From assembly GCA_025454185.1 (NCBI GenBank), contig JALOOY010000063.1, forward strand, positions 1 to 7,570: a stretch of 7,570 bases of DNA, read 5' to 3'. The notes below the pieces were generated by a model, which worked only from the letters and a program-made list of their open reading frames with translations, searched no databases and was not told the DNA's origin. This DNA is from Thermodesulfobacteriota bacterium. GTDB taxonomy: Bacteria; Desulfobacterota; RBG-13-43-22. A program made the translations under genes and the position numbers. Positions 1 through 5,399 of this stretch are shown piece by piece. Within the stretch, counting starts at the first letter, position 1; the number at the start of each line of letters is the position of its first letter.

Positions 1-180
1 GGCGGCTTCCTCCGCCAGAAAGCCAAGAAAAATTTCCCTGGGTTCCAATTCCAGCCGGTGGAGCAGAAAATCACGCACACTTTCTCCGATGGTAGTCTGG
101 AGCCGGACCCCCTGTTGCAGTAGGAAATGAAAGCAATTAACTTTTGACGCCGAAATGGTTATAACAATGTCAGGTTCCAT
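1..180 (-). CDS. N-terminal fragment of a small uncharacterised protein (runs off left edge)
   Basis: Reading the minus strand from an ATG at 180 gives 60 codons without a stop up to the window edge, so the gene is cut at its 3' end. The visible protein begins MEPDIVITISASKVNCFHF and contains GVRLQTTIGESVRDFLLHR. I have an impression that the stretch around G-x-SVRDFL resembles small uncharacterised proteins common in Desulfobacterota that sit near CoA and redox genes, but I cannot confirm this and assign no function. No signal peptide, membrane segment or cysteine motif is visible; the single Cys is residue 16. No good Shine-Dalgarno sequence precedes the ATG, and the frame stays open upstream through the G-rich repeat with no ATG, GTG or TTG close by, so 180 is the best start. 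It lies 117 bases downstream of the AOR stop on the same strand. Confidence 0.6.
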   Translation of the reverse strand, partial: MEPDIVITISASKVNCFHFLLQQGVRLQTTIGESVRDFLLHRLELEPREIFLGFLAEEAA

Positions 181-212
181 AAGCCGATCGTTCGCTGTTT
201 CCGTTGGGGAGG

Positions 213-254
213 TTGACTCCCCCTCCCTTGACGGGAGGGGGGGCGGGGGGTGGG
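213..254. repeat. C/G-rich hairpin element with a G-quadruplex-type run
   Basis: A perfect 9-bp inverted repeat pairs 219-227 (CCCCCTCCC) with 233-241 across a 5-base loop TTGAC; TTGAC also occurs just before the stem at 213-217. The right arm continues into four G runs at 233-254 (3, 7, 6 and 3 G) separated by single bases A, C and T, which fits a parallel G-quadruplex on the plus strand. It sits in the gap between the AOR and the partial left gene. Similar CCCTCCC-loop-GGGAGGG elements occur as dispersed intergenic repeats in many GC-rich bacteria; this is recollection and could not be searched here. There is no T tract on the minus-strand side, so it is not a standard intrinsic terminator, although it could still pause polymerase. 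Confidence 0.7.
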
Positions 255-297
255 TGAAACGCAATCGCTGTCGCGGCCTTCGTAATTGTCTATTTAA

Positions 298-2034
298 TTA
301 CCAGTTGAAAACCTTATCCAGATCCTCGTCCGTGACCTGAAAGGTGATGTTGTGGGGCGGGAAGGCTTCCTTCTTGAAATAATCGGGGAGCCGATCCTGT
401 TTGGCAGTGAAACCGGCCCGGGCGTTGAAGTCCCGCTCGTTTTTCAGAACCGATTTGCCCAGGGCCACCACGTCGTCGGCCGTCAGGGCCAGGCCGTAAA
501 AGGCGTTGATGGAATCGATCAAGGCCTGAAAGGTCTCCGGCTGATCGAGAACGGCGAAGGCCACGAACAGGCACATGCCCGTGGAATCCACGGCCGCCGT
601 GGCGATCTGCAGGTTCCGGGAAAGCTCGATCTGGCCTTCGGGTTTCATGGGGTCCACGTTGCCGCCCACGTTGAGGACGTTGGCCGTAACGGCGTATCCG
701 GCCGTATGGTCGGCCCCCATGGGCGTGGTGGCGTAAGTGACCCCGATGCCCTGGACGGCCCGGGGATCGTAGGCCGGCATGGCCTGACCCTTAACGACCG
801 GGACGCGTTCCACCCCAAAGACCTTGCCGGTAACGGCGGCGCCGCTGCCCAGGATACGGCCCAGGTGCGTGCCCTGGCCCACTTCCTTTACCAGGTTGAT
901 GGCCCCCTGACCGTCGCCGAACTTGATCAGACCGGCTTCCATGGCCACGCCCACGGTGGCCCCCATCTCGATGGTGTCCACACCGTAGTTGTCATCCAGA
1001 AAATCGAGCATGGCGATGGTGTCCAGATCGTCGATGCCGCAATTGCCGCCGTGGGCCCAGACGGTTTCGTATTCGGGTTGTTTGGTGAGGTAATGGCCGT
1101 CCTTGTCGTTGTAGGTCCCGGAGCAGCGGATGATGCAGCCCCGGTGGCAGCCGTGGGTGGCCAGGCCGCCGCGCTTGGTTTCCAACTCGGCCTGGGCCTC
1201 ACCGCTGATCTTGGCCGCGCCGTCGAAGCGACCCTGCTTGAAATTGTAGGTCGGGTAGCCTCCGGCTTCGTTGAGGATGTTGGTCAACACATTGGTACCG
1301 TAGGCCGGCAACCCTTCGCCGGTGACGGGATGTTTCTGCAGCCCTTCGACCCACTTGCGGGTGGACTCCTTGAATTTTTCCGGGTCCTTGGGGGACCGCA
1401 TCTTCATGCCGCTGTCGTCCAGGATGATCACCTTGATCCCCTTGGAACCCATGACGGCGCCGACCCCGCCGCGTCCGGCATGGCGGGTGGGACGCTGCTC
1501 CATGTCCGTGCAGGCGATGGAGGCGGCGGCCAGCTTCATCTCCCCGGCCGGGCCGATGGACATGAAGGCGGCCTTTTCGCCGTACTCCTGCTTCATTTTG
1601 TCGATCAGGTCATAGTTGGGGAGCAGGCGCAGGCTGTTGTCGGCCCAGATTTTTACCCCGTCCTTGTTGATCAAAAGGCGATACAGGGTGTTGTCTTGAG
1701 GTTTTCCCTCCAGGATTATGGCGGCATAGCCCAGCCGGGCCAGGACCTGAGAGGCCTGCCCGCCGGCGTTGGCTTCCTTGATGCCCCCGGTCAGTGGGCT
1801 CTTGCAGCCTACGGAGATGCGTCCCGACATGGCCGCCGTCGTGCCGCTGAGCAGCCCGGGGGCGATCACCAGTTTATTGTCCTCCCCCAGGGGATGGCAC
1901 AAGGGAGGGACTTCTTTGGCCACCACGGCCGAGGTCAAGGCCCGTCCGGCCAGGCCGGCGTAGTCACCCAGCGGGGTTTCCTGAAATGTCGGTCCTCCTG
2001 CGGCCCCCATGTTCACGCGCAAAATTTTATCCAT
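298..2034 (-). CDS. aor: Tungsten-type aldehyde:ferredoxin oxidoreductase (AOR family)
   Basis: A 578-residue protein of the AOR family, which uses a tungsten bis-pterin centre and one [4Fe-4S] cluster to interconvert aldehydes and carboxylic acids with ferredoxin in the cytoplasm. The N-terminal pterin-binding domain shows CKSPLTGGIKEANAGG (77-92). The cluster ligands are visible as C296-x3-C300-x3-C304, with the fourth cysteine C488 in D483-STGM-C, matching the D-x-x-G-x-C motif of the archaeal enzymes. Other family marks are EYETVWAHGGNCGIDDLD (321-338) and YATTPMGADHTAGY (434-447). Length is close to the usual ~600. ATG 2034 is chosen because an AAGGAGG at 2040-2046 lies 5 nt upstream; an in-frame ATG at 2133 would add 33 residues of unconvincing, proline/serine-rich leader. 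The MoaD-like gene upstream supports a pterin enzyme. The substrate cannot be told from sequence; the AOR family also includes the BamB-type benzoyl-CoA reductase subunit, but no partner subunits are seen here. Confidence 0.96.
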   Translation of the reverse strand: MDKILRVNMGAAGGPTFQETPLGDYAGLAGRALTSAVVAKEVPPLCHPLGEDNKLVIAPGLLSGTTAAMSGRISVGCKSPLTGGIKEANAGGQASQVLARLGYAAIILEGKPQDNTLYRLLINKDGVKIWADNSLRLLPNYDLIDKMKQEYGEKAAFMSIGPAGEMKLAAASIACTDMEQRPTRHAGRGGVGAVMGSKGIKVIILDDSGMKMRSPKDPEKFKESTRKWVEGLQKHPVTGEGLPAYGTNVLTNILNEAGGYPTYNFKQGRFDGAAKISGEAQAELETKRGGLATHGCHRGCIIRCSGTYNDKDGHYLTKQPEYETVWAHGGNCGIDDLDTIAMLDFLDDNYGVDTIEMGATVGVAMEAGLIKFGDGQGAINLVKEVGQGTHLGRILGSGAAVTGKVFGVERVPVVKGQAMPAYDPRAVQGIGVTYATTPMGADHTAGYAVTANVLNVGGNVDPMKPEGQIELSRNLQIATAAVDSTGMCLFVAFAVLDQPETFQALIDSINAFYGLALTADDVVALGKSVLKNERDFNARAGFTAKQDRLPDYFKKEAFPPHNITFQVTDEDLDKVFNW

Positions 2035-2039
2035 GAAAT

Positions 2040-2046
2040 CCTCCTT
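2040..2046 (-). promoter_or_regulatory. Strong ribosome binding site that fixes the AOR start
   Basis: On the minus strand this reads AAGGAGG, followed by ATTTC and then the ATG at 2034. It is the best Shine-Dalgarno sequence in the window, and it rules against the longer in-frame reading that begins at 2133. Confidence 0.85.
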
Positions 2047-2077
2047 TCGTGAGCGATTATTGAAAATCCCACCGCTG

Positions 2078-2142
2078 CTGGAAGGGACGCTGCCCCAGTC
2101 CGGCGATCCATCATCCGGAATAAATGAGGGCATCCCTGCCCT
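2078..2142 (-). promoter_or_regulatory. Possible structured 5' leader of the AOR mRNA
   Basis: Three inverted repeats lie in succession between the candidate promoter and the AOR start. They are AGGGCA/TGCCCT (2127-2132 with 2137-2142, 4-base loop), TCCGG/CCGGA (2099-2103 with 2115-2119, 11-base loop) and CTGG/CCAG (2078-2081 with 2095-2098). The ribosome binding site follows at 2040-2046. A structured leader ahead of a tungsten/molybdenum pterin enzyme raises the possibility of a cofactor-sensing element such as the Moco/Tuco RNA motif. I cannot match that consensus by eye, so only the hairpins are claimed. Confidence 0.35.
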
Positions 2143-2155
2143 GACGCTATTGGAA

Positions 2156-2185
2156 AATTTTCGGGCTTTACGGTTGGGAAGTCAA
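2156..2185 (-). promoter_or_regulatory. Candidate sigma-70 promoter for the AOR gene
   Basis: On the minus strand, TTGACT (2180-2185, five of six -35 bases) is followed after 18 bases by AAAATT (2156-2161), a weak -10. Transcription would begin near 2149 and leave a leader of about 115 nt before the AOR ATG. The poor -10 is compatible with a need for an activator, and two dyads lie immediately upstream at 2193-2230. Confidence 0.4.
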
Positions 2186-2192
2186 GAAAAAA

Positions 2193-2230
2193 ATATTGTT
2201 AAATCAATATGTTATGCCATTTATGGCATA
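2193..2230. promoter_or_regulatory. Two adjacent dyads upstream of the AOR promoter (candidate operator)
   Basis: Two perfect inverted repeats lie almost end to end: ATATTG-N6-CAATAT (2193-2210) and TATGCCA-N4-TGGCATA (2213-2230). Their centres are about 20 bp apart, roughly two helical turns, and they sit immediately upstream of the candidate -35 box of the AOR gene. This arrangement suits a dimeric regulator bound twice. The rest of the 284-base gap (2231-2318) is purine-rich on the plus strand. It carries a 9-bp direct repeat GAAAAGCAA at 2252-2260 and 2272-2280, and a loose CAATT-N9-AATTG dyad at 2278-2296. No gene is seen there. Confidence 0.5.
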
Positions 2231-2318
2231 TATGGGGGATCGTGAGGGGAGGAAAAGCAAAAAGGGAAACTGAAAAGCAATTATCATAATCAATTGTTAA
2301 TGGCTAATGGAAGACAAA

Positions 2319-2558
2319 CTATCCGCCGGCCAGGGGAGGAAACATTCCCACCCGGTCGCCGTCCATCAGGACGGCTTCGCGGTCGGCGTGGATCCCGTTC
2401 CGGAAGATGATGCGCGGGGCCTCGGAAGGAATTTTGAGGAGGTCGATTAATTCCCCGATGGACGTGCCCGCGGGCAACTCCAGAACGTTGGGGTTGCCTT
2501 TTTCGTGGTCGGGCAGGTATTCGGCCAGGGAGGCGAAGAGGTGGAGTTCGATATGCAT
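2319..2558 (-). CDS. MoaD/ThiS-like ubiquitin-fold sulfur carrier protein
   Basis: A 79-residue protein with the beta-grasp pattern of MoaD/ThiS: an N-terminal strand MHIELHLFASLAEYLP, the strand-helix segment LELPAGTSIGELIDLL (27-41), the RNGIHADREAVLMDGD turn (53-68), and the C-terminal tail FPPLAGG. The terminal Gly-Gly is the site that is adenylated and thiocarboxylated in MoaD to deliver sulfur to the pterin dithiolene. MoaD-like genes commonly accompany AOR genes, so a role in building the AOR's tungstopterin is likely (inference). ATG 2558 is chosen over an in-frame start at 2591 because AAGGGG (2565-2570) lies 6 nt upstream and the protein then begins at the first beta strand. The start is 10 nt past the VapC stop, so translation is probably coupled. 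No MoeB/ThiF-type activating enzyme is visible in the window. Confidence 0.9.
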   Translation of the reverse strand: MHIELHLFASLAEYLPDHEKGNPNVLELPAGTSIGELIDLLKIPSEAPRIIFRNGIHADREAVLMDGDRVGMFPPLAGG

Positions 2559-2564
2559 GGTTGT

Positions 2565-2571
2565 CCCCTTA
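2565..2571 (-). promoter_or_regulatory. MoaD ribosome binding site fused to the VapC stop codon
   Basis: The minus strand reads TAAGGGG: the TAA at 2569-2571 ends the PIN toxin gene, and its two A bases form the first part of the Shine-Dalgarno sequence AAGGGG for the MoaD-like ATG at 2558. Ribosomes ending the toxin would therefore terminate on the start region of the next gene. Confidence 0.7.
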
Positions 2572-2958
2572 GAGCTTAACGATCCGGACACCTTTTTTAT
2601 GGTATTTTTCGAAGTGAGCGTCGGTGGTGTATATCAACTCGGAGCCATTTTTCAATAATCCGGCTAAGATAAGCGCATCCAGGGCGGGCAGCCCTAATCC
2701 ATGAGAAAGGCCGGCGGCGGCGGTGTGGATCTCGACGGAGTCCAGCCAGGAAATGTGGCAAAGATCCATGATGGTCTCGATTAGTTTGGTTAATGCCTCC
2801 AGGTCCAGTGCCCCTTTGAGACCCAATCGTTTCAGTTCAAAAATCGTCAGGGAAGATAGGCATAGATCGGCATCCGGTTCCATTTGTGCGAACAGGGTGA
2901 CGGTTCGGGAATCCCCCTGCAGCAATTTAACAAAGAATCCGGTATCAAGCCCGGTCAT
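2569..2958 (-). CDS. vapC: PIN-domain toxin, VapC type (RHH-linked)
   Basis: A 129-residue PIN-domain ribonuclease, the toxin of a type II toxin-antitoxin pair; VapC toxins cleave tRNA or rRNA using Mg2+ held by acidic residues. All expected acidic positions are present: D5 in GLDTGFF, E41 in IFELKRL, D94 in PALDALILAG and D113 in YTTDAHF, so it looks active. The length is normal for the family. The ATG at 2958 lies inside the end of the antitoxin gene, with a 14-nt overlap, as is usual for co-translated pairs. The stop codon lies in the ribosome binding site of the MoaD-like gene, so toxin and sulfur carrier are almost certainly on one transcript. Confidence 0.92.
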   Translation of the reverse strand: MTGLDTGFFVKLLQGDSRTVTLFAQMEPDADLCLSSLTIFELKRLGLKGALDLEALTKLIETIMDLCHISWLDSVEIHTAAAGLSHGLGLPALDALILAGLLKNGSELIYTTDAHFEKYHKKGVRIVKL

Positions 2959-3178
2959 CTTCGGCCCTCAGGTCCTCAAGCATTTTCAGCGTTTTCGGAT
3001 CCAGGTTGATCTTGCCGATCATCTTCAAAAGATCGGCCTTGGCCTTCCGTTTTTTTTTGTTTCGCAGACCGAATTCAATGATTTCCGTAACCAGGGAAGA
3101 GACCGATTTTTGCTCTAAAGAGGCCTGTACTTTTAGCTCCTGGAATACCCGGTCGGGCATATTCGCGGTGAGGCGCAT
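2945..3178 (-). CDS. vapB: Ribbon-helix-helix antitoxin, VapB type
   Basis: A 77-residue protein whose first 40 residues (MRLTANMPDRVFQELKVQAS, then SVSSLVTEIIEFGL) follow the beta-helix-helix pattern of RHH DNA-binding antitoxins. The charged remainder, from KKKRKAKADLLKMI to RAEDDRA, would be the flexible part that binds and blocks the PIN toxin. ATG 3178 is supported by AAGGAGG at 3187-3193. The gene overlaps the toxin by 14 nt. Its dimer is expected to repress its own promoter, and the upstream region holds repeated CATAA/TTATG half-sites across the -10 and -35 boxes. Confidence 0.88.
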   Translation of the reverse strand: MRLTANMPDRVFQELKVQASLEQKSVSSLVTEIIEFGLRNKKKRKAKADLLKMIGKINLDPKTLKMLEDLRAEDDRA

Positions 3179-3197
3179 GGTTACTTCCTCCTTTCCG

Positions 3198-3241
3198 CAT
3201 AAAAATATTCATAATTATGCCGCATAAGTTAATTATGTCAA
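3198..3241 (-). promoter_or_regulatory. vapBC promoter with overlapping operator half-sites
   Basis: On the minus strand a perfect -35 TTGACA (3236-3241) is followed after 16 bases by CATAAT (3214-3219), matching five of six -10 bases. The same stretch holds the perfect 10-bp palindrome CATAATTATG (3210-3219), a CATAA-N5-TTATG dyad (3223-3237) and another CATAA (3198-3202). The octamer CCGCATAA occurs at 3195-3202 and again at 3220-3227. Half-sites covering both promoter boxes are what an autorepressing RHH antitoxin needs. A short dyad ATTCT-TTGG-AGAAT (3248-3261) lies just upstream of the -35. The remaining bases to 3301 show no gene and no convincing terminator for the upstream operon. Confidence 0.72.
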
Positions 3242-3301
3242 GGGGTTATTCTTTGGAGAATCATAATAGAAAAGAAAAAGAGCCATTATTGATTCATCCG
3301 G

Positions 3302-3757
3302 CTAGGGGGTGAAAAAGGATTTGGGGCCGCCCCATTCCAGTACCTCCACCCGGACCCGCACCCGGCCGTGGCGGAGCATCCCCAGTTCCCGGGCGGCATC
3401 CCGGGACACATCGATAACGCCTCCCCGCTTCTGGTGTTTTTTGGAGGGACCCCGGTCGGTAACGGTTACTTCCACGTTCCGGCCGTTGCCCAGGTTGGTG
3501 ACCCGTACCAGGGTGCCGAAGGGGTAATAGGGGTGTGCGGCCACCAAGTCTTTTTCGTTGTAAAAAGTCCCTGCGGCGGTGCGGTTGCCATGGAAGGAAG
3601 GACAGTAATACGAGGCTTTGCCCAACTGGATTTTGGGGAAGGAATAAGACCTTTCTTCCTGGGCTTTGAGTTTTTCGACCGGGAACAAGCAAAGAAAAAG
3701 GAAAGAGGAAATGACCACCCCCCAGTGGATGTAGCGGCGGCTGTAATCCGCTGTCAT
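3302..3757 (-). CDS. rlpA: RlpA-like exported double-psi beta-barrel protein (septal lytic transglycosylase family)
   Basis: A 151-residue protein with the RlpA domain: GKASYY (46-51), FHGNRTAAGTFYN (55-67), AAHPYYPFGTLVRVTNL (73-89), VTVTDRGP (97-104) and GGVIDVSRDAARELGM (112-127). RlpA proteins act on peptidoglycan, cleaving glycan strands that lack stem peptides; the conserved His and Asp are kept here as H75 and D101. Residues 1-32 look like a Sec signal peptide: basic SRRYIHW, a hydrophobic core near 13-27, and probable cleavage after KLKA. The one nearby cysteine (C23, in LFLC) lacks a proper lipobox, so a lipid anchor is unlikely. There is no SPOR domain after the barrel, unlike many RlpA proteins. 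ATG 3757 has GGAGGAGG (3766-3773) upstream. It follows the CaiB-family stop by 36 nt, so it is probably co-transcribed, although it has no evident metabolic link. Confidence 0.9.
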   Translation of the reverse strand: MTADYSRRYIHWGVVISSFLFLCLFPVEKLKAQEERSYSFPKIQLGKASYYCPSFHGNRTAAGTFYNEKDLVAAHPYYPFGTLVRVTNLGNGRNVEVTVTDRGPSKKHQKRGGVIDVSRDAARELGMLRHGRVRVRVEVLEWGGPKSFFTP

Positions 3758-3793
3758 GGGACATCCCTCCTCCCGGGGGTCGATCGAAGGCGT

Positions 3794-4975
3794 TTACTGA
3801 AACAGCCCCGTTTTTTTGAATTCCCCGATTTCATCTTCCGTATAACCCAAGCCCTTCAGGACGGCCACGGTATGGGTCCCGGCAAAAACTCCGCTGCGGT
3901 CGTACTGCGGTCTCGCGGTTGAAAAACGGATAGGGCAGGCCAGTTGTTTTACGGTCCCGCCGGCGGGCAGGGGCACGTCCACCACCAGGCCCCGGTCCGC
4001 TGTCTGGGGATCGGTCAGGGCTTCGCTCAGGGACAGGACCGGCTCCAGGCAGGCATCGTAGTCTTTGAAAATGGCCAGCCATTCCTCCCGGGTTTTGGAG
4101 CGGATGATCTCCCGCACTTCTGCTTTGATTCCGGGCAGGTCGGTGGTCATGACCTGGCCCGGGATCAGGTCCGGGCGTTCGATGGCCATGCAAAAAGCGG
4201 CAAAGAATTGCGGTTCCAGGCCGCCGAAGCTGACGTACTGGCCGTCTTGGGTTTCGTAGAAGTCATACAGGGAGCCGCCGTTCAACATGTGCCCTTCCCG
4301 GGGCATTTCCTGCCCGTCGGCCAGATAGGCGGCCCCGACCATGGCATTGAAGGCCATGACGCCGTCGGTCATGGCCACGTCGATGTACTGGCCCTCGCCG
4401 GTCCGCTGCCGGTGGACCACGGCGGCCAGGATACCGATCACGGAATTGTTGGAACCGGCGGCAATGTCGGCGATCTGCATGCCGGTCAACACCGGCCCTT
4501 TGTCCTTCGGTCCGGAATAAGCCATAAGCCCGGACCGGGCCAGGTAATTGATGTCGTGCCCGGCTCGGTCGGCCAGGGGACCCGTTTGTCCGTACCCGGT
4601 CAGGGAGCAGTAAATAAGGGCCGGTTTTACTTTTTGGAGCTGCGCATAATCCAGCCCGAATTTTCCCATGACGCCCGGACGAAACTGTTCGATGACGATG
4701 TCGTAATCGCCAAGCAGTTGATGGACAATTTTGACGGCTCGGGGGTCCTTGAGGTTCAGCGTCATGGACTGCTTGCCGCGCCCCAGGTAAGCCAGGATGG
4801 CCGAAATGTTTTCCCGGCCCACGAAGGGCGGCAGCAGCGTGGTCAGGTCGATGCGGGTCCCGGAGACGATGCGCAGCACCTCGGCGCCCAGATCGGCGAG
4901 CATCATGGTGGCGAAGGGGCCGGGGAGCAGGGTGGTGAAGTCGAGCACTTTGAGGCCGGTCAGGGGTCCTGGCAT
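3794..4975 (-). CDS. CaiB/BaiF family protein, likely 2-methylacyl-CoA racemase type
   Basis: A 393-residue family III CoA-transferase/racemase protein. The N-terminal Rossmann part shows LTGLKVLDFTTLLPGPFATM (5-24) and LADLGAEVLRI (26-36). SLTGYGQTGP (124-133) leads into AGHDINYLARSG (138-149), and QIADIAAG follows at 167-174. In the Mycobacterium tuberculosis racemase MCR the catalytic bases are H126 in GHDINY and D156 in the next Asp motif; here H140 and D170 have the same 30-residue spacing. The LEPQF segment (253-257) holds the likely third acidic residue, E254. The motif set therefore favours alpha-methylacyl-CoA racemase over CoA transfer, though transferases of the family also need the Asp and the true reaction is not settled. 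ATG 4975 has AAGGA (4982-4986) six bases upstream, touching the PIN toxin stop. The acyl-CoA ligase and hydrolase upstream suit CoA-thioester metabolism. Confidence 0.93.
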   Translation of the reverse strand: MPGPLTGLKVLDFTTLLPGPFATMMLADLGAEVLRIVSGTRIDLTTLLPPFVGRENISAILAYLGRGKQSMTLNLKDPRAVKIVHQLLGDYDIVIEQFRPGVMGKFGLDYAQLQKVKPALIYCSLTGYGQTGPLADRAGHDINYLARSGLMAYSGPKDKGPVLTGMQIADIAAGSNNSVIGILAAVVHRQRTGEGQYIDVAMTDGVMAFNAMVGAAYLADGQEMPREGHMLNGGSLYDFYETQDGQYVSFGGLEPQFFAAFCMAIERPDLIPGQVMTTDLPGIKAEVREIIRSKTREEWLAIFKDYDACLEPVLSLSEALTDPQTADRGLVVDVPLPAGGTVKQLACPIRFSTARPQYDRSGVFAGTHTVAVLKGLGYTEDEIGEFKKTGLFQ

Positions 4976-4981
4976 GAATAG

Positions 4982-4988
4982 TCCTTTA
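4982..4988 (-). promoter_or_regulatory. CaiB-family ribosome binding site touching the PIN toxin stop codon
   Basis: The minus strand reads TAAAGGA: TAA at 4986-4988 ends the second PIN toxin, and AAGGA at 4982-4986 is the Shine-Dalgarno sequence for the ATG at 4975. The layout is the same as at 2565-2571 before the MoaD-like gene, again with 10 nt between stop and start. Confidence 0.68.
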
Positions 4989-5399
4989 TTTCGGTTTTTC
5001 AGCGATCCAATCGATCATGATTTGATGGTGAAATTTCTTGAATTCCGGATCTCCCGTGAGTACCCGGGCGTTCAGCTTGCGGGCCAGTGCCGCGGCAAAA
5101 CAATCGGCATAAGCAATCCGGTGTTCGGCTTTTAATTGGGCCGCCTCATAGGTAAGTTCTTGGTCCGCCGCGACCAGCTCAATGGGGTATTGGTTTATCT
5201 GCCCCAACACTTTCTCGGCTTCCGCCGTTCCCTGTTCCCGACGGACATTGTAATAAATCTCTCCCCAGTTGATCACGGAAAGGAAGCCGCGGGCCTGTCC
5301 CGACAGGAGTTCCTGTAATACTTCGGCCACTTTTCCCGCCCCGGGTTCGTCTTCAAAAAAAGCAATCAAGGCGAAGCTGTCCAAGACGTATTTTTTCAC
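4986..5399 (-). CDS. vapC: PIN-domain toxin, VapC type (AbrB-linked)
   Basis: A 137-residue PIN-domain ribonuclease distinct in sequence from the toxin at 2569-2958. The acidic metal-binding set is complete: D7 in VLDSFAL, E47 in NWGEIYY, D99 in YADCFAAALA and D117 in LTGDPEF, so an active RNase is expected. It begins with GTG at 5399, inside the antitoxin stop (GTGA, 4-nt overlap). The early position of D7 shows that this start is right. No separate ribosome binding site is evident, so translation probably depends on the antitoxin gene. Its stop lies against the Shine-Dalgarno sequence of the CaiB-family gene, linking toxin and enzyme in one transcript. Confidence 0.92.
   Translation of the reverse strand: MKKYVLDSFALIAFFEDEPGAGKVAEVLQELLSGQARGFLSVINWGEIYYNVRREQGTAEAEKVLGQINQYPIELVAADQELTYEAAQLKAEHRIAYADCFAAALARKLNARVLTGDPEFKKFHHQIMIDWIAEKPK

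Noticed and set aside
219..241. Intrinsic terminator for the AOR gene
   Set aside because: The stem is perfect, but no T tract follows it on the minus strand, so it does not fit a standard intrinsic terminator.
352..2052. A 566-codon open frame on the plus strand
   Set aside because: It is fully antisense to the AOR gene, has low-complexity Gly/Val/His-rich translation, no recognisable domain and no ribosome binding site. Long antisense frames are expected over GC-rich genes.
2035..2133. A 33-residue N-terminal extension of the AOR from an ATG at 2133
   Set aside because: The strong AAGGAGG at 2040-2046 sits at correct spacing for ATG 2034, and the protein from there begins with a typical AOR N-terminus; the extension overlaps the predicted leader hairpins.
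2204..2228. A sigma-54 type -24/-12 promoter (TGGCAT ... TTGA, minus strand) upstream of the AOR
   Set aside because: The spacing is one base too long and the -12 element has GA instead of the required GC; the TGGCAT is better explained as an arm of the TATGCCA dyad.
3683..3700. Lipoprotein signal (lipobox) in the RlpA-like protein around C23
   Set aside because: The residues before the cysteine are L-F-L, lacking the small residue needed at -1; a Sec signal with cleavage near residue 32 fits better.
3294..3764. A 156-codon minus-strand frame overlapping the RlpA gene
   Set aside because: It covers almost the same bases in another frame; the RlpA frame has a signal peptide and all domain motifs, while this one is Pro/Arg/Gly-rich and featureless.
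3944..4981. A 345-codon open frame on the plus strand
   Set aside because: Antisense to the CaiB-family gene, which has clear catalytic motifs; the plus-strand translation resembles no protein family.
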